A DNA stretch of 64,000 bases from positions 122,374 to 186,373 of the forward strand of contig NW_024468513.1 of NCBI RefSeq assembly GCF_001632365.1, given 5' to 3'. A program made the translations under genes and the position numbers. Origin of the DNA: Laetiporus sulphureus 93-53. Taxonomy: Eukaryota; Basidiomycota; Agaricomycetes; Polyporales; Laetiporaceae. Below, piece after piece: positions 35,894-48,321 of the stretch; within the stretch, counting starts at the first letter, position 1, and every line of letters starts with the position of its first letter. The notes under the pieces were generated by a model. The model worked only from the letters and a program-made list of their open reading frames with translations, searched no databases and had not been told where the DNA came from.

Positions 35894-37058
35894 GACATCT
35901 GGTGTAGCGAGTAGATATTCGGTTTGCTTGCATCATTCTCATCAATCTGTAACCATAGGCAGCGTCGATCGGAGTAATTGCACTGCTTCAATTTTCCTGA
36001 AGGCTCAGAGTTGCAGTGAATGGCGAATAGGAAGTTCGATCCATCATGTGATCCGTCATACCTTGCGTGTTCGAGTGTTCTTATTGCGTTATGATGGCGA
36101 CCGGGATGTATATGAGCTTTTCGCTGCACTATTCCGTGTGGTTTCTTCCTCCTCGTTGTACAACTGCTCCCATCAGGAATTGCTGGTCGTTTACGAGCGA
36201 TTAAACTAGATGACGGCGTGTGACGAAGCTATGTAATTTACCCGTCCTGTGTGGGCTGACGACCGTCGTGGCCAACGGCTACTACGACGGTCGCTATTAT
36301 ATCATTGGAGGCGACGGCCTCAGTAAAACACTTGAGTCCTATCCCAAAGAGTTATACCGACCTCCCTATAAAAGACTGACAGTACGGACCGCAGCATTCT
36401 GGCTCAACGGCAGATTTTTCATTTCAAGGCCCACTATTTCCGCGTGCACTAGTCCAACATGGCAGGATCTCAAGTACGCCTACAAATGACCTCGCGTTAT
36501 GTGCCGAAGTTTGGCAATTGAGGCTGCTTGAAACCCGTACGCCATCATCACGATGCCCGCGTTCACGCAAGCGACGTGACGTTCTTGCTGCTCTTGAGTC
36601 GGCCATCTCGTTCCTAAATGACTTCCTTTATCGCGCCTCCGAGTGTTTAGGCTGCTGCACTCATCAATCTGAGCACTAGAACTATTCTCCGCAAGTTTCG
36701 GAATGAAGGACGGTGCTGGGCGGCAATCATCACCGAATAAGGCAACTTCCTCGACTGTACTCTTGCAAAACTGCACTCTTGCAAATGCAATGAATGTGCT
36801 TAATCGCGAATCTTTCGGCGTACATTTCGGCCACCTCTAAGCTCATGGGATCCGGAGATCCAGTGCTACCCATTTTCAACATTGTTTCAAACCCGACCGT
36901 AACCCGCACATCTACTTCTCCTTCGCCCTTATCGGTTGACTAATCAATCGCGGAATTCCGTGCCGCACGCAAGCAACTCTGACGCGATTGCAGCTCTACT
37001 GCTTGTTCTCTCCCCTGAATCCTGTAATTTTTTTCTTCCACGTCAATCCATCTTCTAG
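35894..37058. other. intergenic region
   Basis: This holds the 3' end of the UPF0643 gene and the promoter of the gamma-glutamyltransferase gene. A 90-codon frame at 36220-36489 plus and a 98-codon frame at 36480-36776 minus have no resemblance to known families. The 100 bases before 37059 are CT-rich. Confidence 0.4.
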
Positions 37059-39630
37059 ATGGCCAAGTCAGAGTCGGCTCTGCAGGCTTCTGAACAGCTC
37101 CCTCTCTTTAACGGAGAATATGATGGGCCTCTTCGACGGCGCACTATCAGACGACCTTGGAGAAAACTCATCGCGATCATTGCCACATCTCTTCTTGTCA
37201 CCTTTCTCATTCAGGACGCTCTGATCCGTCTATGTCTCGCACACCACCATATCTTCGAGCACCATGTAGGGAGCACACGGCGGCGAGCGCCATCTTATAC
37301 CCACAATCAGGCTTACATCATCGAGGCCACTCACGGTGCTGTAGCAAGCGAGAACGAGATCTGTTCCGAGCTTGGAGTCGATATTTTGAAGGCCGGAGGC
37401 AATGCAGTTGATGCAGCCATAAGTACGACATTGTGCATCGGTGTCGTGAACATGTTCTCGTGAGTGGTGTTAACAATTCATGTGCAGTCATATGCCCATG
37501 CAACACAGCTCTGGCATCGGAGGCGGAGGATTCATGACAGTTCGTATCCCCCCTCCATTTCCAAATGCTTCCTCGGAGGTCTACACAATTGACTTCCGAG
37601 AAGTGGCTCCTGCCCGGGCCAACACCACTATGTACCTTGATAACCCGATAGCATCCCTCATTGGCGGGTTGGCCGTCGGTGTGCCTGGTGAGCTGCGAGG
37701 TCTCGAAGAGGCACATAAGCGTTGGGGAAGCATACCGTGGAAAGCACTTGTCGAACCCAGCGTTAAGCTGGCCCGAGGGTGGAAAATGCAGCGTGAGTTG
37801 GCACGCAGGATTCGGATAGACGTAAGCATTGGTCTTCGAGGCTCATTGGCTTGAAACTTACTGAGATTGCGCGAACGTTTAGTTCTTCAGTGCGTTGATG
37901 CTCGAGGACCCCGACTGGAGTTCTATCTTCGCTCCCTCTGGATCGCTATTGGAGAAGGGTGAGATCATCCGCCGCATCAACCTCTCGCGCACTTTGGCGA
38001 TCATTGCAGAAGAGGGTGCAGACGCATTCTATAAGGTTAGCTAGTGAATCGATTGCTATGTAGTGCTCAATAATCGTATTCTTTGCTTGCAGGGTCCCAT
38101 TGCAGACGCATTCATAGAGAAGGTCCGAGCGACAGGAGGCATTCTCACTCACAAGGATCTTGAGAACTATCAGGTTCACGTGAAACCCGCACTCCAAGGA
38201 ACGTACCGTGGCAGGAAGGTCTATACAACCGATGCACCTACGTCTGGACCGGTCTTACTACATATGCTCAATCTCATGGAGCATTACAAGGACCTGATAG
38301 ATGAGGGTAGAACGGCATTGAACACTCATCGGTATGTTGAGGCGATGAAGTGTGAGTCTTACTCGATTCGTGACAATGCGCGGTTTGTATTGATTGAGCT
38401 TTGCTAGTTGGGTTCGCCGCGAGGTCAGTCATGCGCCGTTCGTGAACAAGCTACGGAAGCTGACTTATCCTGAACCTCAGGACGAAAGTTTGCGATCCGG
38501 CTTTTGCGAACAAGAGTGCGCCCATAGACGAAATTTCCACAAAGGAGTACAGCGATATCATATTCCCCAATATCACTGATGTAAGTCAGGGGATCGCAGC
38601 GTAGTACATTCACTCCGTCCCTTCTCTGATCTTAGCAAAGGGAGAAGTCGGCCTAGCCTCTTGTCCCTGGGTGAGCTTTGCAAACGTAATGCTGACTACT
38701 CATGCAGGATCGTACACATACCCCAGATTACTATCATCCGATCTTCGATGTCATTGACGATCACGGAACGGTACGTTTATTCCAAAGTTCACTTATGCAG
38801 TATGGCTATATGCAGGTGGTTGCGCTTGCAGAGCCATACGTCTGTGGTGGACAAAAACGGGATGGCCGTCGCACTGACGTCTACGATCAACATGGTGTTC
38901 GGCTCGCAAGTCATGGATCCCGTGACGGGGATCATCCTGAACGATGAAGTAAGTGTCTATATGCGTACAATAAACATGTTGCTCATTAATTGAGTTTTCA
39001 GATGGACGACTTCTCCACCCCTGGACAGCCCAATAACTTTGGCCTGTACCCCTCACCTTGTGAGCCCTCCCTGCCGAGCGGCACAGCATGGTTTCTAACC
39101 TCTCGTGAAATGAAGTCAACTATCCGGAGCCAGGAAAGCGCCCACTCTCGTCCACGACGCCGACCATCATCGAGAACGAAGATGGCTCGTTCTACCTCGC
39201 CGTCGGAGGTTCTGGTGGCTCCCGCATCTTCGGTTCTGTCTTCCAGGTCATCCTCAACATGAATTGGGGCATGGACGTGAGCGCCGCGATCGAGTACGGA
39301 CGCTTACACGACCAGCTCTTCCCCACTTTCGCAGAAGCAGACGATGTGTACTCGGGAGAGATTCTGGACGGACTCCGAGAGCGAGGACACAATATCACCG
39401 GTGCGCTCGCACGTTCTTCGCATGATTGGTGGCGGACGTATTGACGCCACCTGCGTAGTGTCCGACATCAATCGCATCGCAGCTGTGGTCCAGGCGGTCA
39501 CGAAGCAAGGCAATAGATTATACGGTAGGTCACATGTGTGGTGGTGTGGCCGCATCTTACGAGAAACTGACTTCTGCGATTCGAAGCGGCAAGCGATTCC
39601 AGAAAGGACGGCATTGCCGCAGGGTATTGA
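37059..39630 (+). CDS. membrane-anchored gamma-glutamyltransferase
   Basis: The enzyme breaks the gamma-glutamyl bond of glutathione, feeding its recycling and sulfur recovery, in the vacuole or outside the cell. Twelve exons: 37059-37459, 37488-37821, 37883-38035, 38093-38351, 38408-38423, 38481-38580, 38708-38770, 38832-38948, 39002-39059, 39116-39400, 39459-39524, 39587-39630 (631 residues). A basic stretch ([11 protein letters not shown]) precedes a membrane segment at about residues 37-57, so it is a type II membrane protein. Large-subunit motifs: [36 protein letters not shown]. The precursor self-cleaves before the nucleophile Thr442 in GTSHTSVVD; the small subunit has [33 protein letters not shown] and the end [10 protein letters not shown]. 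Exon 5 is 16 nt. Confidence 0.93.
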
Positions 39631-40109
39631 TAGACCACATGTTCCTCTCATTCACACAATATATCCCAGCACTTTTCGACATGCCAGTTGCACATTCCAT
39701 TGCCGTTTCATCATTCTTCTAGTGAGTTGATGGATCGCTCGATGAGGAGCGAATCAGCAGGTGCCCGTTGATTTCCCGGCGAGAAACATCACGTAAGCCG
39801 GAATCTTTCACGCAGCCGTGAATCTCGTTGGCCGGAACCGTCACTGATTTCCGCGCCAATTCACATCGGTTCTCGTACCTCCGTTACTGCCGCGTTCTAT
39901 GCATGCTGTACGCCATGACCAATTTTAACGTGTCTGCATACATTGCTGCAGGACGAACCTCGGGTGGCAGTCTGTCCCGCGAGAATCCCCCGTCTCTAGA
40001 CGCCGCTGAGCCAAGATGGCGGTGTGGAAATGAGCCTGCTGGGTATAAAGGCTAAGCGAGAGCGTGGCGGTGATGTGTCCTTCGCAACGCTGTCGTCGAG
40101 GTCGGAAAC
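39631..40109. other. promoter of the mannanase gene
   Basis: No gene is seen. GC-rich patches are scattered through the region, and a TATA box lies 66 bases before the mannanase ATG. Confidence 0.45.
40044..40050 (+). promoter_or_regulatory. TATA box of the mannanase gene
   Basis: TATAAAG lies 66 bases upstream of the ATG at 40110 in an otherwise GC-rich context. Confidence 0.55.
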
Positions 40110-41947
40110 ATGCTCCTGACTGGTTTAATTGCGCTCGCCTCCTTCATTACCACTTTAGCAGATGCAGTCTCGATCCGGAGGCCGGTATGACTTCATTTTC
40201 ATGCAACAATGGGTGTCCGGCCGAGCTCATCCTCTTCATAGCCTGATATACTGCGGACAAGGTCCCCGTCGGCTGTGACGGGATATGTGCAGACGTCCGG
40301 CCAGAGCTTCACCCTCGATAGTGAAGTCTTCACAGTCGTTGGGTATGCATGCGTCCTCGTTCGCATAGCGGTATTGCTCAAGAGTAGTGACTTGGATATG
40401 CAGCGCAAACTCATATTGGGTGGGACTCACTGGCCTCAACACTAGTGAGATGGACCAGGCATTCGCGGATATTGCGGGAGCAGGTGCCACTGCAGTCCGA
40501 ACTTGGTCAGTGAATATCGAATATCAGCCGCAGACACTTGAACTGAAGGCTGAGCAGGGGTTTCAATGACGTGACGTCCCCGAGTGGCGACTACTACCAG
40601 CTCTGGACGAATGGTGTGCCTACTATCAATTATGGAGCTACTGGCCTTGAGAACTTCGGTGCGAATCGCAGCATAACGGCTTCTGGTCGGATGTGCTGAT
40701 GAATCTGAAGATAACGTCGTGGCCACGGCAAAGGCGAACGGTCTCAGGCTGATTGTTGCTCTGTAAGTGTAGCACATCGCATACTGTGTGATGCGCCTGA
40801 TGATGACGATGGTGACTAGCACCAACAACTGGGACAACTATGGCGGAATGGATGTCTATGTTAGCCAATTGACTGGCACTGATTACCATGACTACTTCTA
40901 CACGAACACGGACGTGATCGTAAGTGATTTGCGAGAGTGCTTCGCCGATGGCGGATACTGACCCGACTGTGAAGGCTGCATACAAGAACTATGTCAATGT
41001 CTTCGTCAGCCGCTACGGTGACGAGCCCGGCATCCTCGCCTGGGAACTTGCCAATGAGCCGAGGTGTGCAGGATCGACTGGGTATGCCCTACTAGTCCTT
41101 CTGCAAGCGTAATATAGATAGCTAGATACGGGTTGCATGGACAGGGTGACTTCGGGCAACTGCACCGCTACGACCATCACGACATGGATTGAAGAAATGT
41201 CCGCGTACATCCACTCCATCGATTCGAACCATCTTGTTGCCATCGGCGACGAGGGCTTCTACGACGATCCAAGCAGCTCGGACTATCCATACCAGTGAGC
41301 ATACTTGTCTCGCAAAGTGCGCCTTAGCTCGATTGACGCCCGTACCAGAGGAGGCGAGGGTATCAATTTCACAGCGAACCTTGCCATCCCAACTGTTGAC
41401 TTCGGAACTGTACATGTAAGTCCAGCTTGCATTTCTACAGCGAACACTATACTGACGGCCATTTTAGCTGTACCCGGTAGGTGTTCTGCTGATTCTTCCA
41501 AGACCGCTCTAAAGCGTAGCACAGCTAAGCTGGGGCGAGACGTCCGACCCAATTGATTGGGGAGTCCAGTGGATCGATAACCACGCTGCATCCCAGAAGG
41601 CTCAGAACAAGCCTGTGATCCTCGAAGAGTTTGGCATCACTGACAACATGACTGAAACATACGAAGCGTGGTACTCTGCGATCGTCAGCTCCGGATTAAC
41701 AGGTGATCTCATCTGGTTAGTCTTTCCGCATACTTGAAGACCTCTCTGCTGAAGGAGTCTGTGCACAGGCAAGCTGGCTCGTACCTTGCGAGTGGTGCGA
41801 CCCCCAACGATGGATACGCGGTACGTTGGCAATGCATCGGAGCATTTTATAATTTATTCGACCTTATTACAGGTCTATCCGAATGACACCGTATACGCTC
41901 TCGAGGCGCACTGGGCCGCGGAACTTAAAGCAAGAAACGCGGAGTGA
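40110..41947 (+). CDS. secreted endo-1,4-beta-mannanase, GH5_7 type
   Basis: The enzyme cuts beta-1,4-mannan and galactoglucomannan outside the cell, part of wood hemicellulose breakdown. Thirteen exons: 40110-40184, 40242-40342, 40404-40505, 40558-40658, 40711-40762, 40820-40919, 40975-41081, 41145-41294, 41349-41415, 41468-41476, 41525-41715, 41769-41820, 41873-41947 (393 residues). Signal peptide [19 protein letters not shown]. The (beta/alpha)8 domain starts [20 protein letters not shown]. Catalytic acid/base is Glu205 in WELANEPRC and the nucleophile is Glu323 in [19 protein letters not shown] and the final [17 protein letters not shown] are family-typical. No cellulose-binding module is present. 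Exon 10 is only 9 nt (LYP). Confidence 0.93.
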
Positions 41948-42699
41948 CTTCGTCGTTCCTTGTTGTAATTCTGTTAGGAATTGCGGACAGCAGACAACTT
42001 CGAAGACGAATTGACTATTTCAAAAATGTCTGATAGGTGTGCTGTATGGCAGATGCCGATCTGTACGGTGTCAGATAGTCGAAACATGACGACTTCATTG
42101 CCAGGGGTTGAGATATTTGGTCGCCGTCGGCTTTATGAACGATCGTGTGCCGTGAGTGATTGCTTGAGGCCTCTGTATAAACTGTCCCTGCGTGGATTCG
42201 GATTCTTGGCCAGAGGATTCGGAATAGGTCAGGTGCTGGACAGTGTGAATAACTAAGCCAGCGATGAGACATTCTTGGCTCGACTGAGTAGGCAGTTTGG
42301 CTGAATCTTGTGTCTGCGAAAAGGATCTGAATGCGCCCGCTCGTGGCTGGACGTGTCAAGGCCTTTGTCTGCCCGCACCAAATATGTGGCGCTGGCAGCG
42401 CTGCCTGAGAGACCGTAGCCACAATGACCTCTCGTCCGCCGACCTGTTCATGCGCGACGTCTTGAGATTCCAGCTCTTTCTCTGCACTTCTCATTCCGAA
42501 TTCGGAAGATTACGCAGCTGCTCGGGATGCTCGTGGGCAGGTCGGGAGGACTGGCGTGAACTCTTGTCAGATTCGGAATTGAGGCGCGTGCGTGGTTCTC
42601 CGAATTCTCCAATCGTCCCGCCCAGTATATAGGTCAAGACCTGCCGTTCACTGCCGCGACGATACACTCTTCGTGTTATCGACGCTCTCGTTCTCGACG
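41948..42699. other. intergenic region
   Basis: This holds the 3' end of the mannanase gene and the promoter of the ETHE1-like gene. Open frames across 42015-42494 (minus) and 42297-42632 (plus) look compositional. Confidence 0.45.
42626..42631 (+). promoter_or_regulatory. TATA box of the ETHE1-like gene
   Basis: TATATA lies 74 bases before the ATG at 42700; this spacing also supports that ATG over the longer upstream open frame. Confidence 0.5.
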
Positions 42700-43994
42700 A
42701 TGTTTTCGCTCTCTCAAAAGTCTGCCCTCCGCACCACCACCTTCCGAAGGTGCCGCCTGACGGTTCCACGCCACTTGCACAGTTCTGCCACGCTCCCGCG
42801 CACTCGGTCAATTGTGCGACCCAACCAAGCTAACGCCTTGCGTCTGATCTCGACTAATACACCTCTGCGTTCACCAATTGCCATCCCTCATGTCCCGACA
42901 GTACCGCCTGCCGAGCCGTGGAGGCGGCACATGAGTCCGGAAGAAAGCACTCCCACTGTATACACATTCTTTGAGAGGGCGACTTCTACATGGCAGTACA
43001 TTATTGTGGATCCTCACACTTCCGACGCGGTCGTTATCGACCCTGTCCTCGACTATGACGCCAGCTCGGGATCTGTCACGACGGAGACTGCTGACGGCCT
43101 CCTATCATTTATTCACCACAACAAACTAACTATTCATCGTATCCTGTACGTGTTGCTGCATTTTCATGTCTACCGCGTTACTTATCCATACACGGCCCGA
43201 CCCAGCGAGACGCACGCGCATGCGGACCATCTGACTGCCGCTCAATACTTCAAACATCAACTCGGTGGGCAAATACCCGTCTGTATTGGGCAGCGAATTG
43301 GCCAGGTGCAGAAGACATTCGCACCTAAATATGGATTCGACGATCCCTCTGTCTTCGAGAACACATTCGACTGCTTCTTCAAGGACGACGAGCAGTTCGG
43401 CCTTGGCAAGCTGTCCTGCCGCGTCATGCACTTGCCCGGCCACACACCGGATCATGTAGGCTACCTCATCGGCAAGGCGGTCTTCACCGGGGATTCGATC
43501 TTCAACGTACGTAGTGGCCTTCATTCTGCCTCTTTCATGACCGTTCAATGCTTACGCGTGTTTTCAGCCCGACGTTGGCTCTGCCCGTGCAGATTTCCCT
43601 GGCGGCAATGCAGAAGATCTCTACGCGGTATGTGTCAAATCCCATGGCTATGACAATGAAATCACTATTCACAGCTCTGTCTTAGTCCATGCGACGCCTG
43701 CTCTCCCTCCCCCCCGATTACCGCCTCTTCGTGGGCCACGACTACCCGCAGGACCGCGACCAAACCTGTTGGTCGACAGTCGAGGAGCAACGCGAGCGCA
43801 ACAAGCACCTAAAGGTCGGCACCGACGCGGAGATGTTTATTGAGTGGCGCAAGCAGCGCGATGCAGTGCTTGGTGCGCCACGCTTGCTGCACCCATCGCT
43901 GCAGGTAAACATCCGTGCGGGTAAGCTGCCGCCGAAGGATGAGAAGGGCAGGATATTCTTCAAGATACCGATTACGTCCACGGTTGACGTGTGA
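42700..43994 (+). CDS. mitochondrial ETHE1-like metallo-beta-lactamase protein
   Basis: This is a metallo-hydrolase fold protein close to ETHE1/persulfide dioxygenases, which oxidise glutathione persulfide in mitochondrial sulfide breakdown. Exons 42700-43145, 43206-43506, 43568-43627 and 43686-43994 give 371 residues. The first 60 residues are rich in Arg, Ser and Thr with few acids (SALRTTTFRRCRLTVPRHLH), a likely mitochondrial presequence. Metal ligands: THAHADH at 151-157, MHLPGHTPDHVGY, VFTGDSIFNPDVGSARADFP and FVGHDYP. The C-terminus (ERNKHLKVGTDAEMFIEWRK) is longer than in bacterial forms. Persulfide dioxygenase or a related lactonase-like role is inferred from the fold; residues alone do not settle the substrate. 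Confidence 0.87.
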
Positions 43995-44301
43995 TGAGAG
44001 GAGAGTGTCGTTACAAAAATATGTTTCCCGAAGTAGTTGAAAGACAAAGGAGCGAATGGCCAATCGCGAGCGTGTTTGGCCAGATACCCGCCTTTAACGT
44101 ACCGCTCAATGCACTGCTCATACCGCCGTAGACGCTCGGGGCCCCGTCACGGCAGAAGTCTGAGAATTCTTGTCCTCATGCTGAGATACGGGCCTCGAGA
44201 CTTAATTACGATGCTGCCTCATACATAAAAGGCCTGGGACCGTCGATGACCGGCTTCCCATTGCCTTCATCCTCCTCAGCGCCCGCTTGGATCACACTGT
44301 C

Positions 44302-46109
44302 ATGCTGCATCAGCTGCTCAGGAGGTCTTCATGTTTTGAATACAAAGCGACTCCTAAGAACAGCGGCGCCGGCCGAACATCTGCTTGTTTCGTACCTGGT
44401 TGTCTGAGGACAAGGAGGCGATACGCCCAAGCGCGATTCATCTCGTCTGTTCCTGGGATCGATGTGATTGCAGTCCTTTCCGTTCCACAATGTCACCAGT
44501 GTTGATCACTCCTTGTATGGTAGCCTTCCCGCGTTCAAGTGGAACTGACCCAGCATCCTAAGCCGCATCCAAACCTGGCAGATCTGCCGTTTGGGAGAGT
44601 GTTTGTAAGTTGTAATGGATCAGCTCCAAGTCAAAGGACATACCAACTTGATAGACGGAGCACATGTTGACCATACCCTGGAGTGCGCTCACGGGATGGG
44701 GCACGCCCCAGATTTATCCATGTAAGTCCGATTCGGATTGTCGAGGAGCAGCTGAGAATGTCTTCTTCAGATCAGGAGCTATCGATCAATCCTGCAGCGA
44801 CCGTCCTGCATTTCGCGCACTGTTTGTTTGAGGCGTTCAAAGCTTACAGGGATCCTTCTGGAAGGGTTCTGCTCTTCAGACCAGACATGAACATGAAGCG
44901 CATGAATAGTAGCGCGGCACGTCTCACCATGCCGGTGCGTGAACTGCTGAACGTGTATGAGAAACCGATTTACGGCATCGTTTCCTGATGTACAGACGTT
45001 TGATGGCGAAGCGCTGCTTGAGCTGATCAAGCGGCTGGTCCATCTCGAGAAGGATTGGATACCTACAGAGCCAGGATATAGTTTGTACGTTCGCCCGTCA
45101 ATGAGTAAGAGTCGTCCTGATCCTTCCTGCCGCTGACGACCAATGACACCTGTAATTAATGTTGCAGTCGGCACTGAACCTACCCTCGTTGTGAAACCCC
45201 CGAACGAAGTACTGCTTATGGTGATATGCAGTCCCGTAGGGCCGTATTACCCGCAAGGCTTCAAGCCTGTGTCATTGTACGCAACAGCGGAATACGTCCG
45301 AGCATCTCCTGGCGGTAGCAATGCCTGCTGTTGGACGTCGCGTAAACGAGTCTAATTTTACCGTCAGGTGTCGGCGCATATAAACTTGGAGCAAACTACG
45401 CACAGTCTCTGTACGCTCAGAAAGAGGCCGAGAAGCTTGGATATGCTCAGGTTTTGTGGCTGCGTGGCCCCGAGCATTACATTACGGAGGTATGCCAGCA
45501 TGCTCCATAAGAAATCAGCGCCGGCCACTTCTCTGCTTCGGTAATTGAACCGCGATCTTGCAGGTGGGCACCATGAACGCGTTCGCGGCCTTCAAGCATC
45601 CAGACGGAGGTTCGTTCCATGTTACGCTTGCTCGCGACCAGGGCCCAGCAGTTAAGCGATCCATTCGAAAGTAGCGGTTGAGCTCGCCACGCCTCCCCTG
45701 GATAGTGGCTTGATCCTTCCGGGAGTGACGCGCGATTCGGTCCTAACCCTCGCACGAGATCATGCTTCGGGCAAGGCGAAGATTGAAAACCTGCCGGATC
45801 AGCTCGTGGTAGCCGAGCGTCACATCCTGATGAAGGAAGTCGCGGAAGCGGTGAAGGCAGGCACTCTAGTGGAGTTCTTCGGTACAGGCGAGTACGGGTT
45901 GATATGTACGTGCCTTTTCACCATTTATGATTGTGAGTCCAGGCACGGCTTCCGTGGTCACTCCGGTGGAAAGGATCAACTACCTTGGCGAGGACATCAC
46001 TTTACCTGTCGGATCTGATGGAATGGGACCGGTGTCTCGTCCACTCTGGCACCAGTTGATAGGTATACAGACCGGGAAGACTTCTCACCCGTGGAGCATA
46101 GTGGTTTGA
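44302..46109 (+). CDS. BAT1: mitochondrial branched-chain aminotransferase
   Basis: A PLP enzyme that interconverts Leu, Ile and Val with their 2-oxo acids. Ten exons: 44302-44463, 44524-44604, 44655-44721, 44771-44952, 44996-45104, 45168-45314, 45368-45489, 45564-45609, 45672-45887, 45943-46109 (432 residues). The start [20 protein letters not shown] continues Arg-rich with no acids for about 50 residues, a mitochondrial presequence. Then [67 protein letters not shown], the PLP lysine Lys255 in [25 protein letters not shown] and [25 protein letters not shown] replaces the more usual FEG-KAYRD. Intron 9 is GC-AG; only the GC donor restores the conserved FGTGTA. A broken copy follows. Confidence 0.92.
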
Positions 46110-46689
46110 GAATATCGAGGAGACTATAGGTGGCTTTGTTACTGAGGGTCTGACTGTGTAGAAGAAGCGTCCTGCCGTCACATCATCACAGGATCGGAAA
46201 GCCTGCGTTTGATAACCGGAGGTCCGATGACGGATCGTGCCAGCTGCGAGACTGGTGCAAGGACAAACCAACGATGTGTTGCATTGCAAGCGATCACGGC
46301 GACACCAGCGTGCCCCAAATTTGCATCCAGGGCGGCCTCTGATCAGCATCACTATCCCCCTATGGTCTGGTTATAATAAGTCAGTGGTCAAGAGAGTGAT
46401 ATAATTGATTCTCAGTAATACCCTGAGAGATATCACTCACCTTGACGCGAAGATAATACGACAGGGCACCGTTGAAACGGAAACTTCGAACTCGTGAGGC
46501 GCATGGAAGAGGCCTTGCTCATGCTGCGACTGCGTTTGAGACCATCTGTAATGAACACTCAGCACGCCATTCATGCATGCGATCGGCAAAAGCATAAGTT
46601 GTACAACTCGGATCTGAGTCGTCTCTTGTCAGCTGACTCTGCAATTCATAACCGATAGGACATCGCTTCGCGAGCTCGCCTGCTTGCTG
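46110..46689. other. intergenic between BCAT and its pseudogene
   Basis: No gene is seen. If the copy downstream arose by tandem duplication its 5' part should lie here, but I found no clear match to the first three BCAT exons. Confidence 0.4.
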
Positions 46690-47515
46690 CCCGTCAGTCC
46701 TGCAGCGATGTCTGGCACTTCGCGCACTGTCTGTTTGTGGGAACCAAGTGCCCGCTGTGTTATGTTCAGACAGTCCCTTCGTGAAAGGCCCTTCGACGAT
46801 TCTGTCAATTGATCCGTAGACGTTCAATGGAGATGCGCATCTGGAGCTGGTCAAGTAGATACTGAATATAGACTGTGTACTTGCTTTGGCGGGCTATTGA
46901 TAGGACCGTAATTAATGTCCTCCAGGCTTCAATCACGCGCCTCTATGGCACGACAGAACATGTGCACACTGGGTCTGATGGTAAGACTACCTGACATCAT
47001 GTACCAGTGGATTGACTCACTTCTTTCGTCTTCCGGTAGCGGCACGTTCAAGCTAGGTCCTAAATACAACCCAATGGTGTATGCGCAGAAAGGCTATGAT
47101 TAAATCTTGCGGTTACTCGGCCCCGAGTATCACGTCACAGAAGTGAGAGTGCCGCCCATCACGATAAGAATACACCAAGTCTCCATACGGACTCGTTCAT
47201 TCATGAATGATCTCGCAGGTCGGCACGATGAACGTATTTGTAGTCTTCGAGCGTCCCGATGATGACTCCACGCAACTCCACTCAATTTCCGTCTCCTCAC
47301 TGTAAGCCTTCTGAAAATAACCATCAGACTCGCCGCATTAGAATTGATTAGCTTGATCCTTCCGGGCGTGGCACGCAACTCTGTGTTGACATTGGAACAC
47401 ACGTCCAGGGAAGGCCAGCATCCCAACTTGCTGCAGAAGGTGATCGTCCCCTCGCGCTCAATCACGACGCAGGAAGTCAGCGAAGTAGCGAAGTCGAAGA
47501 CGTTAGCAGAATTTT
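46690..47515 (+). pseudogene. decayed copy of the branched-chain aminotransferase
   Basis: Blocks of this stretch match the intact BCAT gene just upstream, in the same order and on the same strand: the CCTGCAGCGA..CACTTCGCGCACTG block of exon 4, the ACGTTCAATGGAGATGC block of exon 5, the PLP-lysine block (GTFKLGPKYN for [10 protein letters not shown]), LLGPEYHVTE for [24 protein letters not shown] for [14 protein letters not shown], and LILPGVARNSVLTLE for [15 protein letters not shown]. Between them are stop codons, missing pieces and shifted frames, for example a TAA right after MVYAQKGYD. Exons 1-3 and the last exon are absent. No complete aminotransferase could be made. Confidence 0.88.
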
Positions 47516-48321
47516 GAACCGGTTTATTGGCGTCCATACAGCACCCATGGCCATGGAATGCTGTCATGTGAGCGGAAAGTGCGGGGAGGTAACCGGCAGT
47601 ACACGATATCGTTTGGGGTATGACGACGGAAGTGATCTACGTGCAGATCGTTTTCAGGGTCTTGCCTATGAAACTGTTAACGCAATGCAGAAAGTGAGGC
47701 AGATAAATATAGCCCACAAACTGTTAATGCGTTCCAGACGTACCTCCAGAAAGAAATTCCATCACAGTTCAAGCTCTTGGTCCCTCTTTAGGACACTCCA
47801 TCGCAAGTTTCGGGGGATATTGGACGACAACTTAGAGTTCCGAACGTGTGGTGGCCACAAAGCATCGCAGAAGAGATGCACCGTTTGCTACATTGATGAC
47901 GATCTTGCAGTGCGCCTTGTGCTGCGAGAGAGACAATTGATAGATATCATTACACAACACGTCGCGGTGACTGTAATCAGAATGCAGGCGAACAACGCGT
48001 TTTCGGTCTGCTCGGCTGCGGAAGCGCTTCGATGCACACGAACATCGCCACGAAGGCCATGTCACCAGAGATGCTCGTGTCCTCCACTGCATCAAACGAA
48101 GACGTAGATGGCGTGCACGCGGGAGCAGGGAATGCATGCGGCGGTCCAGATGAAGGTGCATGCAAGCGAGAGCTAACCTGGAGCTAACGGCAGCGAAGGC
48201 GAAGGCGACATCATGTGACCGCGTGTCGTTCGCATATTAAAGCGAACTCGCGAAGGCAACTCGAGGGCAACAACCATCCCACCCTCCCTACCCCCACTCC
48301 CTTCTGACCGCCCCTCCCGCC
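47516..48321. other. intergenic region
   Basis: This stretch follows the pseudogene and precedes the unknown gene at 48322. A plus frame at 47514-48107 (197 codons) has no family resemblance. ATATTAAA near 48236, 86 bases before the next ATG, may serve as its TATA element. Confidence 0.4.

Noticed and set aside
36220..36489. 90-codon plus frame in the gap before the GGT gene
   Set aside because: It relies on a non-ATG start and has no family resemblance or splice partner.
39525..39730. Frame continuing past the GGT gene ([13 protein letters not shown] and beyond)
   Set aside because: This is intron 11 and 3' flank; splicing 39524 to 39587 gives the conserved GGT ending [10 protein letters not shown] and a stop at 39630.
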